Shown: positions 37,911 to 51,892 of the stretch, one piece after another
How positions within the stretch are numbered: position 1 is the first letter of the stretch
Layout: every line of letters begins with the position of its first letter
NCBI GenBank assembly: GCA_027574665.1
Contig: CM050653.1
Span: 13,538,664-13,602,663 of the forward strand
Length of the DNA stretch: 64,000 bases
Origin: Rhynochetos jubatus
Taxonomy: Eukaryota > Chordata > Aves > Eurypygiformes > Rhynochetidae
Direction of reading: 5' to 3'
The notes under the pieces: model-generated
Database searches by the model: none
What the model saw: the letters and a program-made list of their open reading frames with translations, nothing else
Told to the model about the DNA's origin: nothing
Position numbers and translations under genes: made by a program

Positions 37911-40900
37911 CTTTACATTTTGCATGCTTAGCTTAAAACAGAACTGAATAAAGACTGCCAAAGTTGATTGCATGCAATATTGAAGAATTCATTTGCAGTT
38001 CTCCTCATTTGGGTTTGGACAGAAAATGGGACATATAAATGATATTTGGTTTTGTAAACTGTAAAAGAAATATTTCTCATGCTAATGCAGACTACTATAG
38101 ACATATGTAAAAATATAGGTATATATATTTGATTCAAATCCAAATTCTGGATGAGAGAAAAAATGCTGTTATATTTTCACATTTTTAATTATAATTCCTA
38201 TATACCTTTCCACTTATAGTAACATTGAAAAACAATTCAATTGTGCAGACATAGGTATGTAATGACACCTGATCTAGTGTAGGGTTTTTAAGATGCAGGT
38301 CTAGTAGATGTGACAAAGCATCTCCAGAATACGAGTTCTTTTGAAGTGGCAACTGAAAACCAGAGAGGATATCTGGGATATTTTAGATGTAATGAAATGT
38401 TGTGTGACAAACAGAATCAGGTCCCTTTGAACAACCTCTTCTGTCTCTCTCTGGTCTGGTCTAGACATTACACATCCTAATGGATTCACATCTAATCTTA
38501 TTACCTAACAGTTATCCTATGCTTCTAAATTCTTGTTAAAAGGGCATTGTGAGAGGATTAAGTTAGGGGCTATAAGCTTTAAGAAGGGGTTACTTTTGAT
38601 ATGGGTGGACATGGCTGTAGATAACCTGAAGGAAAGCAATGGAGCTGCAACTATCTTTAGAATCTGAGACTGATGGAGTTGAAAACCTATGGTTTTTTTC
38701 CTCCATTGATTCTTATACTTCTCTCTTCTCATACTGTATTTTTGTAGAAAAAGATCAATTCAAGTTTAGTTTCATAGATAAAATTGTAATTTTTCTTTTT
38801 TCATTTTCCCCTTTACTCAGCCTCTGAAGTCAATAGGAATGTTCCAATTGATTGGTTACTGCAAGCATTATTGTAATTGACAATATAGTTAGCTGTCTTG
38901 ACATTCTAGTGAAGATATTAGTGCTATACAATATTAATACAGTGTATATTAAAGAGATTAAGAAGTAACTAACATATTGAAAAAATCAGTCATCCATAGG
39001 AATTAATCATCAAATGGGATGCTCCTAGTGTGGGTACACAGAACAGTCATGTTATATGGCATTCGATATTTTCATCAATGAGCTGGAAATAAACATAAAA
39101 TTAACCATTGACAAAATATGTCAACCACATAAAGGTCAGTCATGGTGCGGACAAAATAGTTATCATATGCAACTCAAATTGCTTGTTTAGCCTAACCCCT
39201 TGAAATGAAATGTGATTTAATGCTTAATTACTTAGTCAAATGCAAGCTGTTGGATCCAATAGGAGGGATAACTTGTGAAATGTGGTAGCTCATCATACGG
39301 AGTGAGTTAGTCTACCTGGCTGAATTCTAAAACTGCAGCTTAGCAACTTGTTAAAGATTCACATTAACCATTTTGTTAAAGAGAAAAATACAGATACATG
39401 ATATAATATTTAGAATGGAAATTGAAAAAAGTTTCCTTTGAATATGCAAGAACAGTATAAATTAGTACAATGCAATTATCAGCACCACAATTTGTCAAGG
39501 ATACTAGAGGTAGTATTACAATTTTCACAAAGCTATTAAGAGATATTGAATGATAGTACATGATGAGGACCTTTATCATCTCATAAGAAAGCACATTGCA
39601 CTATAAAAACATGACATTGGCTCTCTGGCTATTAGAAGTCATCCTACTGATTCATCAGTATTTTCCCTGTAACACTTGAGTCTTTTCTTGGAGATCTTCA
39701 ATCAAAACACTGAGCTCAGATGAACCCAATTAACCCATGAAAATCTAAAAGACTAAAAGCACAAAGTAGGGAAGTTGCAGAGAGTGCTATTAAAATGGAT
39801 TTAATGTGTTCAGGAACACAGACATTTAGATAGCAGAAACTACATGGTCAGCTGCTTCCAAATGTGCCAGAAAGATCAGAGATCAGTCTGTAGAGATAAA
39901 TTGTGTTTCAAAAATAATATTTGCATACAGTGAGAACAACCATGTGCAAATGAAGCTTTCCATGCCAGGCAGTGAGTTTATGGAAATGAGAAGAAAGTAG
40001 ATCAACAATATTATACTATTCATAAACCTTTTCTTTAAGCTCCTCCTTCATGTGATACCAAAATTCAGGTTTTCACACGTAATCAGAAATCCTCACTTAC
40101 TTTCTCTTTAAAATCCTACTGTGATGTCATATTTGACTTTTTTCTTCACTTATAAAGTGCTACTTCACTTAGGGTTCACTGCTTCATTTATATTTCACTT
40201 ATAAAGGAAGTCAGGCACTCCCTTTCTCTGCTCTTTTCAATGTATATGGAGCTAGAATTTGAAATACTCCTATGTATTGGTGAAAGAGCTGTAACAGAAT
40301 ATGTTGCCTTACTGTATTTATGAGTATGTGGTAGGAAATTACGTAACAAAACTAGGGCTATATATTACCCTAAGAAGGGTGTGTAGCACGCTGGTAAACC
40401 GCAGAAGTTTGCTGCCAGATGAGGAGAGCACTTCCAGTCAGATTCTGCTGGGATCTCTCCCGAAGTCCATTCGGAGTGGTGCGTTTCCTAAGGACTCTGA
40501 CAGAGGAGTCTGTACACTTGTAAAACTGGAGGCTTATTTCAGCCTGAGAGTGGTTGTGAGCACTCCAGGGCACTTCCCAACGTTCAAAAGACTCCTCAAA
40601 AATTGATAGTTTGGAAATTAAATGGAAGCAAATGCTACTCCTACCTGTAGTTTTAAAGTCAATGAATGTAGTAGCAAATTTTCTTTCCCACAACAGCTCA
40701 CCATACAACTATGGAACAAAGGACATAAACTCAGCAATCTGGTACAGGACTTGAATCTTCCTTCCATCTTGTAAGTTAAAATTGAGGATGAATTTAGAAT
40801 GCCACAATGAGAGTACTGGTTTTACAATTTCAAAGACATTAAGATTAGCACCTGCATTGCTTAGCAAGAACCTGTAGTGCTGAAGGTGAAATCAATTTCT

Positions 40901-41539
40901 CAAATGGAGACTGGGAAAAATGTGTGAGGCATCAGTGCTGCAGAAAAAGATTTAAGTGGTATAGTGCAATTCCAACAAACAGGAGTCATTATAGCGATGG
41001 TATTGCAAAAATTGCAAATTTCATTTGGTATGTGTTAATAGAAGTCTTGTATATCAGACAAGGGAGCAATTATTCCACCCCTTTTGGAACTGATGAAGTT
41101 TCAGAAAGGGTGTTTTGAGGACCAAATCTCAGAAAAGATGTAGAGAAGCAAGAGACAGTATACAAAATAGTACTGGCAGAGATGAAAGATTTATTAATTT
41201 CCTTTTAGGAAAGCCTGAAAGAATCAGGTTTTTTATCTAAAAAGTAGGGATTTCAGGTGTCAGAGGGGGAATGCAGAGGGTGCAACCTTCCAGCACCTAT
41301 AAAAGTTGCATATAAAACATGGAGAGCTCTATCAGCTCAGTTTAGTCTGGGAGTGGCAAGAAGCAATTGTCCTATTGCTGCAGAAGTGATTTTGGCAAGA
41401 TATTGCAAGAGATCAACAACAGCTCAAACTACCATGTGGAATCATGATCTTTGTAAGTTTTCATGAAGTTGGACAAATATCTATATGTAACAGTATAAAT
41501 ATAACTCATCCTTCACCGGCTCAGGCTGATTAATTAGAC

Positions 41540-41590
41540 CAGTGCTTTCCAAACTTTTAAAATACGCCTCTTTCCTGCCTCCCAGCTTTT
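41540..41590. mobile_element. Possible hAT/Charlie terminal inverted repeat
   Basis: The sequence cagtgctttccaaactttt followed by a short A/C stretch and 'cgcctctttcc' resembles the end of ancient hAT-Charlie DNA transposons (cagtggttctcaaactttt type). I did not find a matching partner end in reverse complement nearby. It may be an isolated relic or chance similarity. Confidence 0.3.
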
Positions 41591-44500
41591 TGGAAACAAA
41601 GCAAAACACAAAATGATGTCTTCTGTAACATTGTTACAGTGGTTTTCTTTAAGTCCAGACTAGAGGCAGATGCATATTTATCACCTCTATTTCCCTTTGC
41701 TTGTTTTTGTTTGCTTGCTCCTAGGCATGGGAATCTATATAAATACATTTGAGGGGCTGTTTTTTGTTAATGTTTTTGCAAGCTGTTTTCTGATGCCGGT
41801 AGACTCCAGGCTGACAAACATTATGTTTCTCTTCAAACTTCCTGGATTTCTTTTAGTGTTTCATGGTCAATATGTGACTGCAGAGAATATGACACTGCTA
41901 GTGAAGTAGAACCTTTTGGTCCTGCCAGTAGTCATTCAATATTTTTAAATCTGATTCAGACATGGTAGAACTAACTGAATGTAAGAGACCAATAGAAAAC
42001 AAGTGTTGCATACCTTTAAATATGTGTGAAAGCTCATGTCAAAGACTGAATTTCTTATTTCTGCCCCCTCCCTTTAATCCTCTTCTTCCTCCATCTCTCC
42101 CTAGGTTACTTTCTCCATTACTTATGAAGCCCTATGGCAGGTTTGAGGCAGACACTTTTTATTCCCCTCTCTATTGTAGCATAACTGCTGTAATCAAGAT
42201 TTTAGAGTCATGGAAGCTGAACAAGGGAGTTCTAAACCTTATGCACCAGATGTGAAAGGCCAGCAGTGCAACAATCCATATAACCTTTCAAAACAGGCAG
42301 AAAAGGTTAATGAGTTACTCCGTAAACACCATTCATGATGTTTCACTCCCATCTCTTAACTATCAAAACCTCATGCTATTCATGTGGAGTGAACTTGATT
42401 TTGAAAGATTTCAGCCTCTAGCACTCTGTGTTCTCTTATAAAAAAAATATTTGTCTTTTCTTCCTCCGAGTTTTTTTTTTTTTTTTTTAATTTGGCACTT
42501 TGTAATTTATTACATTCCCTACTTGCATGTACATGCACCTTGGCATTACGCTGCTTTAATGTGAAGACTGGGAACTCGTGATACAACAGGTTTCCAAGGA
42601 CTGGCAAGCATGCATTTGCACAGAATATCTCAACAGATATCTGGCATTTACTATATATGGAGAAATTGCTAAAAACAACTTTGAGGAAAGAATATGAAGA
42701 AATACTTGCATTAGCTTCCAAAACAGATGTTCACATGTACATATATAGAAAGTGGGACAGCAGACAAACACATTGATTTGCCTGTAATGCTCTTTTGAAC
42801 TTGGCATGTAGTAAAAGTAAAAATATCACCTAAAAGGTCCATCTGCCCTGGTTTAGACATCTAACACGGTAACTAAGTTACAAAGCTACCATGTAAGTTA
42901 CTACACTCTCTTTTAATAGTCAGTGGAGAGAAATACCATCTCCAGACAGCAATTCATCTCTAAGATAGGTGTTTAGGACAGATCAGATAAACTGCCCTAT
43001 AGGGATGCCTATGTCTCTTTACTGACTGTTAGGAAAATGGGAACAGCTTGGATTTGGATATCCAACTTTTAGACCTCTGAAACATGATGAATTTCATTCT
43101 GATATGGCTGAAGAACAGACACAAAATTGTTGGCCAGATAAAAAGAAAAAAATCAATTTCAGTAAAATCCTACAAACCTTATACCCAAGAATACGAGTGA
43201 ATGAAAATTTAATAATGCTAACATTGATTTTGTCTGTTATCTGAATTTATTTTGCTTAATGATACCATCAGCTTTTCTCATGCTAATTTGTAATTCATCT
43301 TTTACAGGAAAACAAAAATCTACAACATAGGTAAGGTTTCCATATGAGACAATAAATTTCTGAAAAAGAAGTATTACAGAAGAAGGCTTTAAGGTTTATA
43401 ATAATAGCTATTAGGTATCATTAATATATCTAATTGAAGGGTAATACATTTTTTTAATTTATTTCAAAAGAATCCAAGAGATGTCAGAATCAAGTAATGA
43501 ATTTTGATTGCTTTTAAGTGCATAAGTGCTTCAGGCTGTCTTGAAAATCCTTCCTTAGTAGTGTACATAGTCATATGATCATGCATCTTCAAATGTAGCT
43601 CATGCAAAACAGTCCTATTCTGTCTAAATGTTGACTTTAAGGCTGCCATTCACATGAGAAATAATCACAGATTCAAGACCAAATGATACTATTATTTTCA
43701 GTATATGTTCTCTTCTGGGTTCATATTTTCTTCCAAGAATTTCTAAAATTCTCTTTTCTTTTAAGGTGTAAACAAGAGAGGCTGTTGACAAAGGCTTAGC
43801 TATTCTTTTGCTTTTGAAAAGGCAAAGAATACAACTGTACAATGGTGTTACTTACCATAAAAAGAAATGTGTGTTAAAAGGGCTGGAGAACCAGGGATGC
43901 ACTGTACTTGTGGGACAGAGGGCCATCCTGGCCACTTGCCAGAATCTCTGGTTAAATTCATGGTGGTTTTACCACTAATTTTAGAAAACAACTTCTAGGC
44001 ATAGACACCCAAACCAGAAGATATGTTTTCAGAGCTGTGAAAAAAAAGTCATCAGTGAGAAGAAAATATCACAACAGCTTTGAACAGCTGCTTCTTTTTT
44101 GCGTGTTTTTACCTCCGATGTGGTCATGCATATTACAGAGCTTACCTCTGGACCTGGTAAATAATTGCTGTATTCTGATTCATAAGGAAAATAAACATGG
44201 TATACTTCAATGGCACAAGTGCCAACATTGTACAACACAGGTCCCTTCTAATAATTTTGCGTTAGACTTGGTCTAAAGTTTATCAGTGATATGTGTTAAT
44301 AAATCAATAATACATAATTGTCTAGGATTAGGTACAGAACAATGTATCAATTATTATTACAAATTTCATAAGGAAAACCAAATTTTATCTTCAGAGGAAG
44401 ATGGGATGTTGGAATTTTGGAGTGCTGACCTTTCCTTTTAATCTCAATAGTCAGAAATTTGGTCAATTGTACATCAGAGACATGTGATAGTGTATAGAAA

Positions 44501-47183
44501 ATCAACAATGTTTTTACGTTGTCAAGAGGAAGAGAGACAGCTGCGGCTTTGAAGGCCACTGTCACTCATCACCTATGAACTCAGCGGTACCTGTGAACCT
44601 AGCTCTGCCCCAAGGAGGACTGATGCAGTCACTTTCACTTACCCCCTGTGCAGACAATGTTTTCTGATACAACTGCTTTATATGGCCAGTTAAGAAGTTG
44701 GGCACATCCACATCCAGAGCATGGTATGTTGGTTGATATTAGTTTGTATTGGCTTCATTTTCTTTGTATTCCTTTGGGAAACAAGCCTTGAAGTGCCATT
44801 TCCATTTCACAACAGCTGAGCCATTTCCCTAAACATTTTTGTGGGAATGTGGATGAAACAGTGGAAGAGTATAGTCTCAGGAACTGAAAGAGGCAGTTTG
44901 GCATCTCCTGGTTTTCTCTATACCTACCTTTCACCAGCTGGTTTAGTTGAACAACCCTCATTCCCATATCTTGCTCTTCACCTTCTTTTAGTTTCTCATG
45001 TTTGGTAACTGACCTATCAACACACAGTACACTTTTTGTGTGTTTTTGAGAATGCCTAACATCAATCCACTTCTGCTGATGAAAAATGCTGCCTTCCTTA
45101 TTTGGAAGCCTGTTCATCTTTCAGTCTCTCCACTACATTGCCAACAAGAACTTTCTTAACACCTGCTGTGTAAAGGGGGTGCAATCTGCAGCTGCCAGAG
45201 AGGATCGAAACATCTCAGCAGCCAGTCATGAAGTGGCATTTCTCAGTCAGACTTCTTTTGGCAAATTTGCTTTTTTTATACCACGGTTTAGCACTTCTAT
45301 CTCCTTCATGTTCACCATTTCCAATTAGTTCAACCATTGCCCTAGGGATTAACCAAACTATTTCTCTGCAGAATAGCAAATACTGGCCTTCTAGAACAGC
45401 ATTTTCTTCCTTAGGTTGCATTTGAGCCGTATAACACTATGAAAAGCTTATTAAGTTTATTGGAAAGACTCATCATAATTTTCAAGGTGCTAGAAAATCA
45501 GGCATTTATATGGAATTTAGACCAGCACACACAGTATGTAGGTTATTTTGGTAATGGGATAAAATAAGAAGATATTAACTGAAATAGGAAGTCCATTACA
45601 GCTAAATCATAAAGCTTGTCTGCTAATTAAATCGTCTGCTTTGGAGACCGCTTGTTAGAGACCATGAACCTTACTGAATCTCTCTTACTTGTTAATGAGG
45701 TAAATGAATAAGAAACAACTGATGAAGAAAGGTAAGATTAGTGGATTTAGCTGTAGGAGTTGATTGCATTAAGACAGAAAACATTAGCTATTGTATTTCA
45801 TTTTTCATTTCCCCATCCTTAAAGGTATGTGTTTTTCACTATTAATAACTATGTCCACCTTTTTGTGACTCTTTCTTATGGTTTCACTTATTTTCATTGA
45901 GTATTTTTGCCTCTCTCTTTAGTGAAAAGTAAAGATCTTTTGTACCTCCAGTTTGTAAAATGCTGGTTTTCTGTAGGAATTTTCTGAGCTGTTTGCCTTT
46001 CTTGTCCGGGATGATCATACTGCTAAAGATCAGAGTGGAAATATTTAGTAACAGATACAGAAGTATGCAAATGTTAGCTTTTCTAGCAACTTAAATGTGG
46101 CCAAGCAAAGCTGCAGATTCTCATTTTCATTATTCAGAAATAATACCTTCGGAGGTATTTATGCTATATTTTTAGAGCAGCCAAGCATCAATAATTTAAG
46201 AAAAATATTCTGCTGTCAAAGATGGAGATTGAGAGGAACATGTAGGTCTCCATAGCATCTCTGTGTGGAGACTGCATTGTACAATGTCTGTGAATACAGA
46301 TTAGTGCATGCAGAAGGATGGAAGAAAGATCCATGGGGCACATCTGAGCATAAAATTTTGTAGCTAAAAACTGCCCAGATTATCAGGGAAAGGCAGGGCC
46401 TCACCTAATGATCATGAGATGTGATTGGCCAATATGGAACTGTAAACTCCCTTCCACGATTTCTCAAGGCACAAATGAGCTCTTACAATTCCTCTCACAC
46501 AGAGGTATTGCTACATAGCTAAAGAAATTGGGTAAGCTGATTTATAACACTTACAGCCAGGTATCTGTTTTTCATAGTTTGGCATGTCTCTTCTTCTCTG
46601 ATGTTCATTTGATGTATTTACTCGGTTGTAGCTTGGTAGTGGGTAATTCCCATAATCGGTTGTCATATTTTTCCTGTAGGGCATGGAAGGATTCTGTCTT
46701 ATTTGTAGTACTATATATAACTGAAAAGACTTCTGTGTATGTAGAGAGAAGGGTATTCACAAGTTTGATCATGAGTTGTTCTTTTGGCTGCTCTGCTTAA
46801 GGAATGTGTCAGTACTAAATCAGATTTCTTGAGCAGAATAAATTCATAAACATTCTTTGTCTTTTCTGCTTCTAAATAGGACTAAGTTCAGGTAGTTTTC
46901 TCTTAGATGAAACGGCATTAGAAATGTATCTGTTCCTTATGTGCTATTAGGACATAGAAAAGAGAGAGCATGCAGCAATCTTCCTTTAAAAATATTGAAT
47001 CGGTTGCAGATGCAAACAAAAAAAGTTAACAAATGTTATTAGATGAATCATGGCCACCAATCTGCATCTTTTCCCTTCCTAGGTACAGCTTCTGCATTGA
47101 ATGATATGGGAGATCCAACAGAAAAATAATAATTACTTGTAAGTATTTATTACGTATTTATTATTTATTTATAACTCACTCGG
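41591..47183. other. Unique AT-rich noncoding DNA
   Basis: No gene was recognised. The longest frames are 120 codons at 44755-45117 (minus) and 113 codons at 42380-42721 (minus, running through a poly-T). Neither has a signal peptide, repeat or motif I know. The interval 45590-45720 has dense ATTA/TAAT cores and could be a conserved element. Confidence 0.55.
42471..42488 (+). repeat. Poly-T run (18)
   Basis: Homopolymer of 18 T, possibly a minus-strand poly-A relic. No adjacent retroposon body is recognisable. Confidence 0.9.
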
Positions 47184-47651
47184 TTGGATTGCATCCAGAG
47201 AAGGGCCATGAAGATGATGAGAGGGCTGGAGCACCTCTTCCATGAAGAAAGGCTGAGAGAATTGGTTTTGTTCAGCCTGGAGAAGAGAAGGCTCTGGGGA
47301 GACCTTATAGCACCTTCCAGTGCCTGAAGGAGGTTTACAAGAAAGCTGGAGGGGGGCTTCTTGAAAGAGCCTGTAGTGACAGGACAAGGGGTAATGGGTT
47401 TAAATTGAAAGCAGGGATGTTTAGATTAGATAGAAGGGAAAAGTTCTTCCCAGAGAGGCTGGTGAGGCGCTGGAACAGGTTGCCCAGAGAAGCTGTGGAT
47501 GCCCCATCCCTGGAAGTGTGCAAGGCCAGGCTGGATGAGGCTTTGAGCAACCTGGTCTAGTGGAGGGTGTCCCTGGCCATGGCAGGGGATTTGGAACTGG
47601 ATGATCTTTAAGGCCCCTTCCAACCCAAACCATTCTGTGATTCTATGATTA
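47184..47651 (+). mobile_element. CR1 LINE copy 4, 5'-truncated
   Basis: Begins in the ORF2 C-terminal region ('gcatccagagaagggccatgaag') and reaches the complete 3' end '...cccaaaccattctgtgattctatgatt'. The frame contains traces of the FFP/HWNRLPREA region but is interrupted by small indels near 47310, where bases are missing in 'gaccttatagcaccttcc'. The insertion lies directly after an A/T-only stretch (47145-47173, TTTA-type units). Same orientation and closely similar 3' UTR to copies 1-3. Confidence 0.93.
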
Positions 47652-50600
47652 TGCATTATATCAAATTGGAGCCAGCTGGCGTTGGCTCTCTCAGACATAG
47701 GGAGGCTTCTAGCAGCTTATCACAGAAACCACTCCTGTAGTCTCCTTACTACCAAAACCTTGCTATGCAAACCCAATACAGTAACTAAAACTTTGCCATT
47801 GCAAACTTGGCACTCTGACTGAGTCCTTTTAGAGCACGTGTAAGGGAATTTAATGGGACGAAAATACGACTGAATATAGACATAGTTGATCCAGGGATGA
47901 AGTGAAAGTATGTTACGTGTGCAGTGCAGAATGGATAAACTGTGTGACCTGACATTCCCAGTGCATGAGTTGGTACCATGAAGTGTTTTACCTCATGTTA
48001 ACTTCTTGACATGCAAATGAAGATGCAGCTTTCAAAAGCAGGGCCCTCTGTTTCCAGTCACTACTTGGGCCTCCTGTTTCAATGCTCTGTTACCTTCTCA
48101 GGCCCCTTATGGGCTATCCCTGTCATTCATAGACAGAGAGAGCATTACAATTTAACTGACTTAAATGTGAGTTTCTTGGAACTTCAGCTTAGTGTTTTGA
48201 ACAATACCAAACTAACATTTTCACTTGTTATGATTCCACTTGTATTCAGAAGGACTCTCACACTATCTCACTTAGCAGTCTATCTGATATCAGCTATAAC
48301 AACAAAGCTTCACAGTTTTCCAGTAAAGAAGAGTTTGGTTTGTCCTTTTTATCACCTAAATGCTAGATGACTTTCAGTGCAACAACAAACCATAAAAAAC
48401 AGAACAGGGATAAGAATAAACTTTTATTGTTTTAGCAACAAACCTGCTGCCCTTTACCTTTCCAATGGGACATAAAAACCTGTCTTTTGTTTCAACACTG
48501 CAAAGCCTCTAACTTTTTTCATAAATGCGAGTAATTAGTCTTTCACTTTACATTTATCTGAGCAAGAACATAAATAACATTGATGAAGGAAACAAAACTT
48601 TTTATACAGTTAGCTGAATATTGTATGTGAATAATGCTCCTGAGTTGCAGGTGCAGGGCTATTATTTTTCTAATTATGTTCATATCATGACCAGAAATAT
48701 CAAAGTTGAGAGAGGGAAGTGGTACTGTAACAGTTGTGCTAATTTAACAATTTGTCTAAACGGTTTCTCATGAGGCAAAGGTAACTAAAAAACTCATTAG
48801 TTGTTGTGCCACAGTTGTTAAATAGTTGTTGATTACACATCATCCCTGGATGGGGAAACCAAGTTTCTGCCCAATTCCCTAGTTTCTTGACTATAAGGAA
48901 GAGGTGGCCACCATGTGACTTTGGAAAGCAATCACCAGTGTCATTAATAAAGTCAATGAGTGACAAAACTCTCACTTGAATTCAGAGCTTTTCACTTCCA
49001 GATATATGTCAATTTTCTCCCTTCTACATGTTTTTCAAAGCCACATATTTTCACACAGATGGTCCAGATCTCATATTTTCCTGACATACTGCTTTCATTG
49101 CAGTTACTGTTGGGTCTTTATTCCCAAGATAAATCACTGTATGTTATTGAGCTTACATCTTTGCTATAAAAATTTATTCTAAACAAACATGGAGTGGGGG
49201 AGAATTCATACAAGTTTTGAGTGCGGGAAGGCAAAAGTGTTTTAACATCACTTTATGTTGTATGGAAGTATCTATGTGACAGTGAATAGCACTATAAAGT
49301 TTTATTGTCAGAACTTTGGAATGACCATTACATGAGTGCAGGCTATTCTGTTTTTATAAAGAAGAAGCTGCAAAACCCTAGCTGCTCTTGCTGTACAGTA
49401 TTTTGTTTATACCACAAAAAACTTGATTTTAAAATGACTTTCATTTTTAAATTTTCATTTTACTTTCACCAACTTTTCTGTCTTCTTAGAAGTACAGACT
49501 TATAAGAAATAAGACCACATATGTCACCATCTTAAACCTGGATCCAACACCTCCTGAAGACTCATCTCTCCTGAAGTCATCTGCCTAAAATTCTCCTATC
49601 ATTCTGCACAATCAATATGTAGAAAGGTAGATACTTCTAGAAAGTGATTAGTTCTGCCAGACTTCATCTTCAGATGACCCCCAGAAAGTGCTGATTTTTC
49701 TCTATTGATCTTACGGAGTGCTTAGAAAACCAGCTTCGACCATATGCATCAGATTAAATTAATCCCATGCTAAGAAATTCCTTGTCTTCAGTGGGAAATA
49801 CAAGGTCTGTGCCTTGTTTAGAATTCTGAAATGTAACATGAAATCAGTTCTCATACCCTTCAATGCTTTTTACTTACATGATTTAGCTGGACATAGGCAA
49901 GAAAATGGAAATAACTGAGGTTGTGACTATTTTCATGGGCTATTCCAAGAGAATAAATGTTTGGAGAATCCTGCCCAATAGGGTGAAATAGATATGTTTT
50001 TAGTGGAATTTCATTCATATTTCTGTATCTGTGTTCCTTTGTATATGTATTTCTATGTTGTGTGTGAAGTGTAAGTATTAAGTAATATTTATTATTTCTA
50101 ACATAATAGTATCTAACATCAAATTAGGAACCGGTTCTTATTGCAACTATTGCAAATCAAATATGCCACAGGCAATTCCCATTCTGCAAAAAGCTCAGTC
50201 TCTTGGACATAGGTTTCTATTTGCATATGTTTCTTTTTTTACACATATAGTAACTGCATTAGTGATGGTTTTTTTTGTTGTCAGTTCAGTTAGACTAGAA
50301 ATTTAATTTCACTTTATTTTTTTCCATGATTTTGGGAAATCTACACATTTGTGATGATAATTAACAAAATCCTATTGCATGACTTGAGAAATTAAGAGTT
50401 GGGGAAGCCTTTCCCTGGGCTGTCTTGTTTTTGTGTTACTAATGTTTGGCTTGTCTGGTTCTAAACCATCTGGTTTTGTTGCAATAGTGATTGTTTTTAA
50501 GAACATGTTAATTCATCAACCCATATATAATTTTGTGCTCTGAGTATGAGATAAAACAATAATAAATAAGTAACATAATTAAAAATATATATGCAAATAA

Positions 50601-51757
50601 TTATTGCTGTAATGGTTTTCCTTACTTCACATCAGAATTTAGAGGCAAACTAGTTTAAGCATTAACTCTGTCTACGCAACTTAGGCAATCCACGCAATTT
50701 GTTGTACTTAGTTACTTTCCATATCTACAGTAGCTTACAGCTCCTGATAGAACATGCTGTAACTGTGAAAAGGAAAACACATGAGCTATTTTGGTTTAGT
50801 ATGTTTAGATCAAGTACCTATCATCTGATTAAAGACAAAGGAGTACTTAGAACTATGAAATAATGTTTGTTACTGTTTTAGGACATGTGCTTTGCAGGAA
50901 GTGTATGATAAGACACTGATATGGAAAAAGTTTCTCTTTTGGACATCCCTCTATCAGCTGTTCTAATCTTGTTTGGCATACTGTAGGAAAAAGTGTTCAG
51001 GCAAGCTGTGTTATGCTAATTCTGCTTCACCTCATAATTTCTGTGACTGTGGTGACTGTTTGCGCTTCTGCAGTCCTGGGACAAGTATTTTTTAACCATT
51101 TTCTATTGCTTGAAGTTTACAGAGCTCCATTTGGGAAAATAGATTCTAAAGCTAGTGTAGAAAACATACTGAAAGTTTTCAAAGTAAAGAATGACTTCTG
51201 CCTCTGGTATTATTAATCAATAATTGGGATACCTAACAAGACTTTTTCTGAAGAACAGGTAGCTAAAGTACTTGACTGGAAAGTACCTGGTTTTGCTTCA
51301 TCATTTCAGTAGAAAGAACATACTGATTTACAGAGTGAACTGAATGAAATCAAGGTAGAACCAAGATAAATTCAGATATTAATTAAGTTCAAGAAACTCA
51401 CAGGAAAATATTGCCCAAAAGAGTGACTTCCATTTTCTTAGATGTATTGCAGACAGAGAAGATGATAAAGAACTATGAGAATTAGATATAAAATTCCCAT
51501 TGCCGACAGTGCAACAGAATGTTATCTGAAGGATTTTGTGGTCAAAAGCATGTAAAAGCTGGGCCATGGTGTTCAAAATGGCAGCTGAGATAATTTCAGT
51601 AGTGTGGATGTTGTTTAGATGTAATATTTGTCACTGACCTCTGCTATTGTCTTCAGAAATGGACAGCTTAATTGGGTGTCATTAAAAGGAGAAGAAAATA
51701 GGAAAAAAAAAAAAAAGTTATTCTCCACGCTATGGCATGGTTGCTGTGTGATACTCC
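47652..51757. other. Unique AT-rich noncoding DNA
   Basis: No gene and no recognisable repeat apart from short A/T runs (an A14-type run near 51703-51716). Frames reach 119 codons (48011-48370, plus) without a known motif. Octamer-type sites (atgcaaat) occur at 48013 and 50592. Confidence 0.55.
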
Positions 51758-51892
51758 ATATTGGACATATGCAAAACTCAGCTGGAAATGTCCACCAGGA
51801 ACCTGATCTAATGTTGAAGTCAGCCCTGCTTTGAGCAGGGGGTTAGGCCAGATAACTTCCTGAGACTCTTTCCAACATAAATTAATCTATGC
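51758..51892 (+). mobile_element. Older CR1 3'-end copy (different subfamily)
   Basis: 'ttggacatatgcaaaactc' then 'agctgga', 'cctgctttgagcagggggtt', 'aggccagataacttcctgag' and 'actctttccaacataaatt' follow the CR1 3' region order. The 'ttgagcagggggttggac' wording differs from the 'catggcaggggg' wording of the four long copies, so it belongs to another, older CR1 subfamily. The terminal repeats are reduced to 'aattaatctatg'. Confidence 0.82.

Larger units (their letters stand above)
35725..41539. other. Unique AT-rich noncoding DNA
   Basis: No gene was recognised. It holds a CR1 tail relic at 37.3 kb, an A14 run (36362-36375) and a TTTTG/TTTTA-rich tract at 37.83-37.91 kb. Around 40370-40600 the sequence is locally GC-richer and open on both strands (101 codons plus, 112 codons minus), but neither frame resembles a known protein. 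Confidence 0.55.

Noticed and set aside
44755-45117. 120-codon minus-strand frame as a gene or pseudogene
   Set aside because: The peptide is not similar to any family I know and the region shows no exon-like borders.
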